Shown here piece by piece: positions 20,161 through 27,464 of a stretch of DNA of 29,701 nt; position 1 is the stretch's first letter, and the number at the start of each line of letters is the position of its first letter. The translations under genes and the position numbers were made by a program. The DNA lies in the IMG/VR virus record IMGVR_UViG_3300025131_000278, positions 1 to 29,701 of that record. One strand, 5' to 3'. Source of the stretch: a virus. The notes beneath the pieces are model-generated. The model ran no database searches. It was not told the DNA's origin and saw only the letters and a program-made list of their open reading frames with translations.

Positions 20161-22350
20161 ATGGGTCATAATACAAAAACGCTAATGGCGGAAAACGGGA
20201 AGAAAGCAATCGTCTCAATTCCGGGATGGGTGAACGATTTAGCTGAGGGGCCGGCAAGTAAGAACGCATCAAGCCCCGTTTCTGCTTGGTCGAATGTTCC
20301 GCTGTTATTTCGGGCGGTCAACCTGCGTTGTCAATCTATATCAAGCATCCCGTTCGTACTGTTTAAAAACGGGGAGGATGTCGGTGACGAGTGGCCGTTT
20401 GAATATGCCCCGTTACCGGAATTAATTTACAAGATCGAACTGGGCTTACTATTGACCGGGGCGGCGTATGTGCTGAAGAAATACGACGGCAAGGTATTGG
20501 TAGATTTACAATGCCTCAATCCGACGACCGTTACATGGGAATATAAGAACGGTCAAAACATTTACACGCAAAAGGTCGGCGATAAGAGTTTTGGCCCGTG
20601 GACGGACGACGAAGTGGTATCATTCCGGGAGCCGTCGATGACGTCCGACGTTGGTGCCGGGGTCGCTCCGGCAAGCGTGGCCCTGCAGTCGTCTAAGCTC
20701 CGGTTTAATATGGACGAGTTCGCACAAAATTTCTTTAGCAATGGCGGACAACCGGTCACACTAATAACGACCGAGGGCAACCCATCACAGGCGGAGATGG
20801 AAAGGGCGCAGAATTTCTTCCGGCGGTCGATGCAAGGGGTCGCAAATGCTTGGCGCACGATTTTCCTGCGTGGCGATCTGAAGGTTACACCATTGACCCC
20901 CGACCTGTCGAGTATGGAGATGTACAACCTGAATCAGCACGTTGTTCTTGACATCGGTGCCGCCATCGGTATCCCTCGTTCGGTGCTTGAATCGGACGCC
21001 GCAAACTACGCCACTTCGGTTGCTGATATGCGGTCATTCTGGGAGAATACGGTGCGGCCCCGGATTCCGATGTTTGAAGACGCTATAAACAACAAGGTGT
21101 TTGCCGGAGCGGTTGACGACTACCGGTTGGTGATGACTCCCGAAAATTTGGCTATATTCCAAGAGGACGAGAAGGAAAGGTCGACGTCATTGCTCCAATA
21201 CGTCCAAGCCGGGGTACCTTTAAGCAAGGCTATGGCGATGCTTGGTCTTGATCCGACAGAGAACCTGCCGGAAATTGACAACGGGATTGAAGAGGTCGAA
21301 GCCGGGGAACATGAGCGACCGCCGGGGACGGTTGAGGATTCCGCCGCCGACGAAATGAGAGCGTGGCGGAAGTATGAATTGAAGCGGAGCGGAAAACCGC
21401 ACAGGCCATTTAAAGCAAAACATATTGATCAAAGCACCGTAAAGGCGGTTTTAAGCGACTTAAAGGATGCCGGGGACAAGTTTGCCATTGAAAAGGTTTT
21501 TGATCGTTATACGGGAAATACGGTAAAGATCCAACCGGGGGACATCGAAGCAATCACCCGTGTCGTCGATATAGATCAGTCCTTTGAATATTTAAGCGAA
21601 CCGAATTACGATGTGCTTGAAACCTTCGGCAGGTGGTCACTGACGAAGGTGTTAAAAGAGGCCCGCCGTGATGGCCCAGAATTTCGGAATGACTCCCAAC
21701 GGATGCAGGAGTTCGTCAACGTGGAGTTCGCCAAAAACATGGCCGAAATAAATGAGACCACACGCCGAACGGCGGCGAAGGTTATTAATGGCGGAATTAA
21801 TGAGGGTTTGAGCTATAAAGAAATGGCAAGGAATCTGGAAGATGAATTCGGATCGCCCTATCGGAAGCGGATGATTGTCCGAACCCAAGTCGGCCATGCC
21901 GCCAACTTTGCAATTGATGAGGGGATGCGTCAAAGCGGGATCGTATCGGAACGAAGGTGGGTGACCTCTTTCCTCGATAGTCGAAAGGAACACATTGAAT
22001 TGTCGGGGGCGACACGTGGCCTTGATGAGGCTTTCACGGTTGCCGATTATTCGGCGATGTTGCCGGGAGAGTTTGGCGAGCCAGAGATGGATATCAATTG
22101 CAGGTGTGTCTTGGTGGCGGCAAAGTTTACGGACGGGACGGAAACCGAATACACTCGACCGAAAGAAAATCGGGTGACAAAACGATACGAGGGGCTGACC
22201 GCAGAGGAAACAAAAGACATCAACTATATGAGGGGCTACGAGCAGGAGCGGGTGCGACAGGAAAACAAATTCGAGGATGCCGTTGACCGACTATTTCGGT
22301 TCCAAGTGCGAGAGGTTAAAAAGCGCTTGCGATTGATGATGGGAGTATAG
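20161..22350 (+). CDS. Portal protein fused to MuF-like head morphogenesis domain
   Basis: The product is 729 residues. Residues 1 to about 390 are an HK97/SPP1-type portal: LLFRAVNLRCQSISSIPFVL, LLLTGAAYVLKK, CLNPTTVTWEY, DEVVSFREPS and the wing region ending LGLDPTENLPE. After a hydrophilic linker, residues about 480-690 match MuF-like minor head proteins: VINGGINEGLSYKEMARNLE, VRTQVGHAANFAIDEGM, and the closing MDINCRCVLVAA with a CRC motif. The portal forms the DNA gate, and the MuF part is usually a separate protein ejected or incorporated during head assembly. The fusion is continuous, with no frameshift needed. Confidence 0.88.
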   Translation: MGHNTKTLMAENGKKAIVSIPGWVNDLAEGPASKNASSPVSAWSNVPLLFRAVNLRCQSISSIPFVLFKNGEDVGDEWPFEYAPLPELIYKIELGLLLTGAAYVLKKYDGKVLVDLQCLNPTTVTWEYKNGQNIYTQKVGDKSFGPWTDDEVVSFREPSMTSDVGAGVAPASVALQSSKLRFNMDEFAQNFFSNGGQPVTLITTEGNPSQAEMERAQNFFRRSMQGVANAWRTIFLRGDLKVTPLTPDLSSMEMYNLNQHVVLDIGAAIGIPRSVLESDAANYATSVADMRSFWENTVRPRIPMFEDAINNKVFAGAVDDYRLVMTPENLAIFQEDEKERSTSLLQYVQAGVPLSKAMAMLGLDPTENLPEIDNGIEEVEAGEHERPPGTVEDSAADEMRAWRKYELKRSGKPHRPFKAKHIDQSTVKAVLSDLKDAGDKFAIEKVFDRYTGNTVKIQPGDIEAITRVVDIDQSFEYLSEPNYDVLETFGRWSLTKVLKEARRDGPEFRNDSQRMQEFVNVEFAKNMAEINETTRRTAAKVINGGINEGLSYKEMARNLEDEFGSPYRKRMIVRTQVGHAANFAIDEGMRQSGIVSERRWVTSFLDSRKEHIELSGATRGLDEAFTVADYSAMLPGEFGEPEMDINCRCVLVAAKFTDGTETEYTRPKENRVTKRYEGLTAEETKDINYMRGYEQERVRQENKFEDAVDRLFRFQVREVKKRLRLMMGV

Positions 22351-22351
22351 T

Positions 22352-24217
22352 ATGCCATACGAGATTAGAAAAGAGACGGTAGAGGAGATTGAGAGTTTTT
22401 GCGTGTACAAGGTCCCGGACGGGAAAGATGTTGAGCGGATGAAATGCTACGCCGACAAAGAAAAGGCAGAAGCATATCTGATGGCCCTGAATATTGCGGA
22501 AGCCGACAGCGGCCCGGCAAAAGGGTCAGCCTCAATACCTGTTGATCTCCATGCCCTCAAAATAATCAACGTAAAAGGCGAAGCGGTGACCGTGGGCGGG
22601 TATGGTGTTATATATGGGGGCAGCGATTTAGAGGGAGACACGTTCAGCAAAGACACAAACTTTATGGCCGAACACCAGTCGGATCGGATGCCGGTATTGT
22701 ACGATCACGCAATGGGCGAAATTAAAAACACAATCGGCGTGGTGACCAAGGTCGAGCCAAAAGAAATCGGCTTATGGATGGAGTCGGAAATCAACAAGAG
22801 CAAAGAGTACGCAAAGCACGTTTTGGAATTAATCGAGACAGGGATACTTGGGTATTCCACCGGATCGGTTTCGCATTTGGTGGAGCGATTAGAGGGGCAG
22901 ATCAAGCGGTGGCCTATATACGAGTTGTCATTAACCACAACACCGGCGGAACCTCGCACGTTGGGTGTTGATTATCTCAAAAAGATCGGCGTGGCTTTGC
23001 CAGACGTGACCGAAGCCGCTGAATCCGTAAAGGGCGATGAGCCGCAGACGGTAGTCGATGACTTGGGAGTCGATAGCGAGGACCTTATCATGGAGGATGT
23101 TATGTCGGAAGAAATCAAAAACACAGAACCGCAGCCGGAACCGGAAACCCAGATGTATCGTCAGCCCGATATTGAGGCGATCATTGATGCTAAACTGGCC
23201 GCAGTAGAAACCAAGCGGGCCGAAAGTGTAATATCTGAGGGCGGCGGAATCCTTACCGAACAGGAAGCCCCGGCGGTGAAAAAAGTCACGGATATGGGTG
23301 GCGATCACGACGGCGGCGAAGCGTTCAAGCACTGGGTCCGCACCGGTCAGGATAATTACTATACCAAGGCGGCACTGCAAGAGGGAACAGCCACCGAGGG
23401 CGGCGTGTTGGTGCCGGAAGATTTGTACTCGTCAATCATCGCCAAGCGGGACGAGTCCAGTGTGCCTCATCGTGCCGGTGCTCTGATCATCCAGACGTCA
23501 AACGATTCGGTGGAAATACCTGCCGAAAATGGTACAGGCGCATTTGCGTTGACGGCTGAAGAGGCGGCTTATAATAATTCCGAGCCGACATTCACTTCAA
23601 ATTCCGTGTCTGTTTTTAAATTTTCGAATGAAACAAGGGCCAGTGAAGAATTGCTGGCCGATGAGAAGGCGAACCTCAACAGCTTTCTCGCTGATATGTG
23701 GGGCCGAGGATTGGCCGCTATGTATAACCAATATACGATGACGGGGACGGGAAGCGGTCAGCCCGAAGGCGTATTTGTTGGCGGGACAGCCGGATTGACC
23801 TTTGATGCGGCGGCAACTATTGCGGCGGCAGAGGTGCCGGAACTGTATCACAAATTGCCGGACTTTTACTCTGAAGGTGCCGTGTGGACGACCAGAAACG
23901 CCACACTTGGCATTTTGAGGGGATTGACCGGCAATCCGTTCCTGTTCAATCCGACTCCGCAGGGAGATGCTCCGTATGGCAACTTGTACGGCAAGCGGGT
24001 TCTGCTGACGGATCAGGTTGCGGCGGCTACGACCGGACTAAAATCGATCATCGTTGGTAACTGGTCGTTTTATGGATTGGTCGAACGCTCCGGGCTTGTC
24101 GTATCTCGTAACCCATGGCTCTACCAAGCGAATGGACAGGTGGCTTTCTTCGTTCATGCAAGGTGGGGTGGAGCGGTGCTGCAGGCGGAGGCCTTCCAGT
24201 ACGGTACGCAGGCGTAA
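22352..24217 (+). CDS. Prohead protease-major capsid protein fusion (HK97-like)
   Basis: The product is 621 residues. Residues about 50-215 are an HK97-type prohead protease, with candidate catalytic His in VLYDHAMG (H119) and Ser in GYSTGS (S169), then KRWPIYELSLTTTPAEP. A linker (about 215-305), partly helical and acidic, may be the scaffold or delta domain. Residues from about 340 onward are the major capsid protein: GGVLVPEDLYSSIIAKRD, EIPAENGTGAFAL, FSNETRASEELLAD, and the end GAVLQAEAFQYGT. Self-cleavage after assembly would release the capsid subunit. The ATG lies two bases after the portal stop. Confidence 0.92.
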   Translation: MPYEIRKETVEEIESFCVYKVPDGKDVERMKCYADKEKAEAYLMALNIAEADSGPAKGSASIPVDLHALKIINVKGEAVTVGGYGVIYGGSDLEGDTFSKDTNFMAEHQSDRMPVLYDHAMGEIKNTIGVVTKVEPKEIGLWMESEINKSKEYAKHVLELIETGILGYSTGSVSHLVERLEGQIKRWPIYELSLTTTPAEPRTLGVDYLKKIGVALPDVTEAAESVKGDEPQTVVDDLGVDSEDLIMEDVMSEEIKNTEPQPEPETQMYRQPDIEAIIDAKLAAVETKRAESVISEGGGILTEQEAPAVKKVTDMGGDHDGGEAFKHWVRTGQDNYYTKAALQEGTATEGGVLVPEDLYSSIIAKRDESSVPHRAGALIIQTSNDSVEIPAENGTGAFALTAEEAAYNNSEPTFTSNSVSVFKFSNETRASEELLADEKANLNSFLADMWGRGLAAMYNQYTMTGTGSGQPEGVFVGGTAGLTFDAAATIAAAEVPELYHKLPDFYSEGAVWTTRNATLGILRGLTGNPFLFNPTPQGDAPYGNLYGKRVLLTDQVAAATTGLKSIIVGNWSFYGLVERSGLVVSRNPWLYQANGQVAFFVHARWGGAVLQAEAFQYGTQA

Positions 24218-24256
24218 GTAGCTGTCATTGTACTCCGGCCACGGGATGCAATGACC

Positions 24257-24290
24257 GGTCGGGGGGTGGAGCCAGCCCCGCCCCCCGGCC
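24257..24290 (+). other. Strong GC hairpin after the capsid gene
   Basis: The 13-base arms 24257-24269 and 24278-24290 pair with three G-T pairs and no mismatches, around a short loop. There is no T-run, so complete termination is unlikely. Directly after the capsid gene it may stabilise the abundant capsid mRNA 3' end or lower expression of downstream genes. The gap 24218-24308 holds nothing else I can see. Confidence 0.65.
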
Positions 24291-24308
24291 ACCTAACCAA
24301 GGGACCCA

Positions 24309-24944
24309 ATGGCCTTAGCAACGAACGCTCTTACTACTATCGCATCATGTGAAGCCGAACTCGGCTTGACCGCATCGGAACAAGATGCGCTTTTGACCCG
24401 GTACATCAATACAGCATCGGATCAGATAGCGGATTATTGCAATCGGAAATTTTATTATACAAGCGGGATAGAAGAAAAGATTGCCGGAAGCGGCGATGCT
24501 TTTTTGTTCGTAGGCCGCACTCCTGTTACAAGCATCACGTCGGTCGTTTGGCTTGGCGATGACAGCACCGTGTCGGGGTCTTTATACGAGATATGGGACG
24601 TGGATCAAGGGGCGATTTATAATTCAAGCGGTTGGAATTACACGAGGCTATCAGATACGCAAATGGACCGGTATAAGGTGACATATATCGGGGGGTGGAT
24701 AACGCCACAGCAGGATGCGGACGATGGAGGTTTGACACGCAATCTCCCGTTTGATTTAGAAACGGCCTGTATAAATATTGTGACGGCGTTATGGCAAAAG
24801 AAGGGCCAAGACCGAACGGTCAAAAGCGAGAGCATAATGGGTGCTTCGGTTTCCTACGAGTCGCACGATTCCGGAATGGATGCGTCAGTGATTGCGACGC
24901 TTGACAATTATAAGCGGATGGATCGCTTGGAGTTTATTGACTAA
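24309..24944 (+). CDS. Head-tail connector protein (gp6-like)
   Basis: The product is 211 residues. The N-terminal helices (CEAELGLTASEQDALLTRYI and TASDQIADYCNRKF) are characteristic of gp6-like connectors, in which 'I..As..Ie.yc.R.F' is the best marker. A strand-rich middle (FLFVGRTPVTSITSVVWLG) and C-terminal helices (LETACINIVTALWQK) follow. The protein binds the portal as a ring and joins the head to the tail. Position after the capsid gene agrees. It is somewhat longer than typical members, with an insert around residues 90-120. Confidence 0.85.
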   Translation: MALATNALTTIASCEAELGLTASEQDALLTRYINTASDQIADYCNRKFYYTSGIEEKIAGSGDAFLFVGRTPVTSITSVVWLGDDSTVSGSLYEIWDVDQGAIYNSSGWNYTRLSDTQMDRYKVTYIGGWITPQQDADDGGLTRNLPFDLETACINIVTALWQKKGQDRTVKSESIMGASVSYESHDSGMDASVIATLDNYKRMDRLEFID

Positions 24945-24945
24945 A

Positions 24946-25266
24946 ATGTTTATTGAAGGGATGCTAACGGATACCATTAGTTACGCAACATATTCAGCCG
25001 TTGACGATGACGGGGTGTTGACGTATGGATCCGCCACGGAAGTCAAGGCGAAGGTGCGGGATATCGATGAGGTGATTTCTTCCGGCGAGTCGCAAGATGG
25101 GCGGTATCGGGCAGAGATAATAACATTGACAGAAATTACTAAGCAAGATCGGATATGGTTGCCGGGAGATTCGAACAGCGACACGGATCTCGCCCACGTC
25201 CCACAGAGCATTGAGTCATTGAAGAGCCTAAATTCAGGCGGGACGGTCTACAAGGTGAAACTGTGA
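24946..25266 (+). CDS. Head closure / head-tail adaptor protein
   Basis: The product is 106 residues from ATG 24946, just after the connector stop. It is beta-rich: DTISYATYSAVDDDGVLTYG, VKAKVRDIDEVI, RAEIITLTEITKQDRIWLPG. This matches the pattern of head-tail joining (SPP1 gp16-like or Gp8-like) proteins: 'y.....d..g...yg....kaRve' then 'i.l......gD.i.lpg'. It would plug the portal after packaging. The end overlaps the next gene by four bases. Confidence 0.7.
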   Translation: MFIEGMLTDTISYATYSAVDDDGVLTYGSATEVKAKVRDIDEVISSGESQDGRYRAEIITLTEITKQDRIWLPGDSNSDTDLAHVPQSIESLKSLNSGGTVYKVKL

Positions 25267-25682
25267 GCAAGTTCGGGATAGAATTGTCAGGGGTCACGCC
25301 GGAAGAATTGTCCGATGCGTTGGGGAAACTCGCCAAGGCGGCTCCGAAGGAATTTGACAAATTGTTGCGGCAAGAGGCTGAAGCAATCCTTGCGGAAGCT
25401 CGCCCCATTACGCCGTCGGATACCGGGGCGTTGAGAAAATCGGGGCGGGTGGATGTCCGGGCGAAAGGATACACGGTCGGGTTTTATCAACACTATGCCG
25501 CCGCCGTTCACGAGATGGGATTCGGCCCTGCGACCAAGGGGCAGACGTTCAATTGGTCGGCCCCGAATACCGGGGCTAAATATCTGGAAAAACCGTACAA
25601 AAAACGCAAGCAAACAATGGTGAAACGGATGCTCACCGGGTTGATGGAGTTCTCGATGGGACTAATACGGAGGACGACTTAA
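25263..25682 (+). CDS. HK97 gp10-like tail/neck protein
   Basis: The product is 139 residues from GTG 25263. HK97-gp10 landmarks are clear: an N-terminal helix with KAAPKEFDKLLRQEAEAIL, then the diagnostic PITPSDTGALRKSGRV, then GFYQHYAAAVHEMGFG and a C-terminal basic helix. Proteins of this family act at the neck or tail during assembly. It is coupled to its neighbours by short overlaps on both sides. Confidence 0.88.
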   Translation: MSKFGIELSGVTPEELSDALGKLAKAAPKEFDKLLRQEAEAILAEARPITPSDTGALRKSGRVDVRAKGYTVGFYQHYAAAVHEMGFGPATKGQTFNWSAPNTGAKYLEKPYKKRKQTMVKRMLTGLMEFSMGLIRRTT

Positions 25683-26401
25683 TGCCACAAGATGGAAAAC
25701 ATACGAGGGTATGGCATGCCCAATACGCTTTCACGGGCGACCTCGACAGCGTTGAGGCGAGCAGGGAAGTTGCCACCTTGGAAACTACCGCTTTCGGAGA
25801 TGATTCGAGAACCTATGTCAAAGGGCAAAAGGACGGGGCGCTATCCGTTAGTGGATTTTATTCCAACACGTTGGACGATGCCACGGCGGCCTCGTATGGC
25901 GGCACGGATGTCCCGTTATCGGTTAGCTATGGCTCAACGGCAGGATCAAACGCTTACATGGTTAAGGCAATCGAGTCGGCGGTGTCTACGTCCAACAGCG
26001 TCACCGAATTGATCCGAATGGACGTGGAATATAAGCCATCGGTTTATGGTATCGAGAAGGGAGTGCTGCTTTTACCGGAGACAACAACATCCGGGGTAGT
26101 CGATACGGAGGGGGCTACCTATGACAGGGGAGTTGCGACGGCGACGGGTGGGGCCTACATGATTCTGCACGTCACATCCGCCGGAGCATCTGGCACGTTG
26201 ACCGTTACGGTTGAAACGAACACGGCAAGCGACTTCACAGGCACGGCTCAAGACTATTCCTTTGCCGCCGCCAGTACTTCGGAAACATCCGAATACGTCG
26301 AATCCTCAACATCACCAAAACGATACGCACGGGTCGGGTATGTGACGACCGGAGAATCATCGGCGTATACATTCGCAGTCACTTACGGTCACGCAAGATA
26401 A
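25682..26401 (+). CDS. Tail tube-like protein A
   Basis: The product is 239 residues. Residues about 30-130 hold ETTAFGDDSRTYVKGQKDG and RMDVEYKPSV, in the beta pattern of tail tube proteins. The following gene has the related ETTSLGDDSRTYAKGMKSA, so the two are paralogs. Here a second beta domain (about 140-239, AYMILHVTSAGASGTLTVTV and RYARVGYVTTG) is added, which could be a surface decoration. It may be a second tube or tail-associated protein. The gene order and shared motif give moderate certainty. Confidence 0.65.
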   Translation: MPQDGKHTRVWHAQYAFTGDLDSVEASREVATLETTAFGDDSRTYVKGQKDGALSVSGFYSNTLDDATAASYGGTDVPLSVSYGSTAGSNAYMVKAIESAVSTSNSVTELIRMDVEYKPSVYGIEKGVLLLPETTTSGVVDTEGATYDRGVATATGGAYMILHVTSAGASGTLTVTVETNTASDFTGTAQDYSFAAASTSETSEYVESSTSPKRYARVGYVTTGESSAYTFAVTYGHAR

Positions 26402-26413
26402 AGGAGGAAACAC

Positions 26414-26821
26414 ATGCCTGTACACGGAAAGAACGCAACTGTCCGCATAGACTCCACCGTCGGCGGAGACTTGGCCTCAATAACCGCAGACGTTATCGGC
26501 CCGGGTGTTGATTTTCCACGGGAACAAGAAACGATTGAAACCACGTCGCTCGGCGATGATAGCCGCACATACGCCAAGGGGATGAAGAGTGCGACCCTAT
26601 CAATGGAACTTGATTACAATGATACGCTTGTCGAAATTCTCGAACTACACTACAACAATGACACAGACACGGCCACGTGTTCGTTTGAATACAAGCCGGA
26701 CGGGTCAAACACTTACGAGTTTGAGGCGATCTTGCAGAGCTACAACACAACATCGCCGATCGGTTTGAATACTGTCAGCACAGAATGGCAAGTGACGGGG
26801 GATGTCTCAAAAACAGCATAA
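26414..26821 (+). CDS. Tail tube-like protein B
   Basis: The product is 135 residues from ATG 26414, with AAGGAGG at 26401-26407. It contains ETTSLGDDSRTYAKGMKSA around residue 46, close to the paralog at 25682, and a tail tube-like progression (LSMELDYNDTLVEILELHYN, SFEYKPDGSNTYEFEAILQS). It is single-domain and compact, so it may be the true major tail tube while the longer paralog serves another site. It precedes the chaperone genes, where a tube gene is usual. Confidence 0.68.
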   Translation: MPVHGKNATVRIDSTVGGDLASITADVIGPGVDFPREQETIETTSLGDDSRTYAKGMKSATLSMELDYNDTLVEILELHYNNDTDTATCSFEYKPDGSNTYEFEAILQSYNTTSPIGLNTVSTEWQVTGDVSKTA

Positions 26822-26840
26822 CCCGTTAAAGGCACCGTAG

Positions 26841-26889
26841 AGCCGTTTTAACGGCTTTAAATACTTTAAACGGATATTGAACCCAATAT
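26841..26889 (+). other. Hairpins between the tail tube and chaperone genes
   Basis: AGCCGT 26841-26846 pairs with ACGGCT 26851-26856, followed by only a few T. ATATTG 26874-26879 pairs with CAATAT 26884-26889, directly before the GGGAGGGG ribosome-binding site of the next gene. The first may attenuate transcription; the second could influence initiation at an unusual start codon. Confidence 0.45.
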
Positions 26890-26901
26890 GGGAGGGGAAA
26901 C

Positions 26902-27276
26902 ATCAAGAACGTATTAAGCGCAGACCAGATCCTTCAAGCTGACGATTTATCGTTGACTTGGGTTGGCACGTCCGAATGGGGTGGCAAAAATTCCGGCGTG
27001 TGGGTTCGTGGCATGACAGGTGCAGAGCGGGACGCTTTCGAGGGCAAGGTGTCCGGTTTGGAAACTGGACAAACCGGCAAGATGCAATACTTGAACATGA
27101 GGGCGTCGCTCGTTGCGTTATGCGTTTGTGATGAACACGGGACCCGGTTGTTTACCGATGGGCAGGTTGAGGAGTTGGGCAAGAAGTCCGGTGCGGTGTT
27201 GGATCGAATCTTCGATGTTGCCCGTGACTCCTCCGGGATCGGCGACGGGGCAATGGGTAAAGCGGCAAAAAACTAA
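26902..27276 (+). CDS. Tail assembly chaperone, upstream frame (gpG-like)
   Basis: The product is 124 residues if it starts at ATC 26902. That codon lies at ideal distance from GGGAGGGG (26890-26897), whereas no ATG, GTG or TTG occurs in frame between the stop at 26878 and TTG 26953. The N terminus would read (M/I)KNVLSADQILQADDLSLTW, a natural start for this family. Starting at TTG 26953 removes this segment and has no ribosome-binding site. The protein lies between tube and tape measure and carries the slippery site at its 3' end, so it is the short form of the chaperone pair that folds the tape measure. Confidence 0.72.
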   Translation: MKNVLSADQILQADDLSLTWVGTSEWGGKNSGVWVRGMTGAERDAFEGKVSGLETGQTGKMQYLNMRASLVALCVCDEHGTRLFTDGQVEELGKKSGAVLDRIFDVARDSSGIGDGAMGKAAKN

Positions 27277-27321
27277 AGCACGAGCGACCGGAGCGCAGAT
27301 TCTATTTTCGGCTTGCTCGTG
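27267..27321 (+). promoter_or_regulatory. Programmed -1 ribosomal frameshift signal
   Basis: The heptamer A_AAA_AAC occupies 27267-27273 in the correct phase, one codon before the TAA at 27274-27276. After a five-base spacer, CACGAGC 27279-27285 pairs with GCTCGTG 27315-27321, and two more pairs extend the stem inward. This is the standard combination for the phage G/GT frameshift. Confidence 0.88.
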
Positions 27322-27464
27322 ATTTAGGGATGCCCGTTGCGCAAATGTTGGCCCAGATATCAAGTGCAGAAATTACAGAGTGGGCGGCGTATTATGTTCT
27401 TGAAAACGAGGACCAAGCCGCCGCCGAACGTAAGGCCCAAATGCGGGCGAAGATGAGGAATTAA
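27273..27464 (+). CDS. Tail assembly chaperone, frameshifted extension (T part of gpGT)
   Basis: After slippage, reading resumes at 27273 in the -1 frame and adds 63 residues to the 124 of the upstream frame, giving 187 in all. The extension contains RRFYFRLARDLGMPVAQMLA, typical of the T part of such chaperones, then SSAEITEWAAYYVLENED and a basic end. It ends at TAA 27462-27464, overlapping the tape measure ATG. An ATG at 27330 exists but has no good ribosome-binding site, so separate translation is unlikely. Confidence 0.82.
   Translation, partial: LKHERPERRFYFRLARDLGMPVAQMLAQISSAEITEWAAYYVLENEDQAAAERKAQMRAKMRN

Noticed and set aside
27330-27464. Independent gene for the chaperone T part
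   Set aside because: No ribosome-binding site; the upstream -1 frame is open back to the slippery heptamer.
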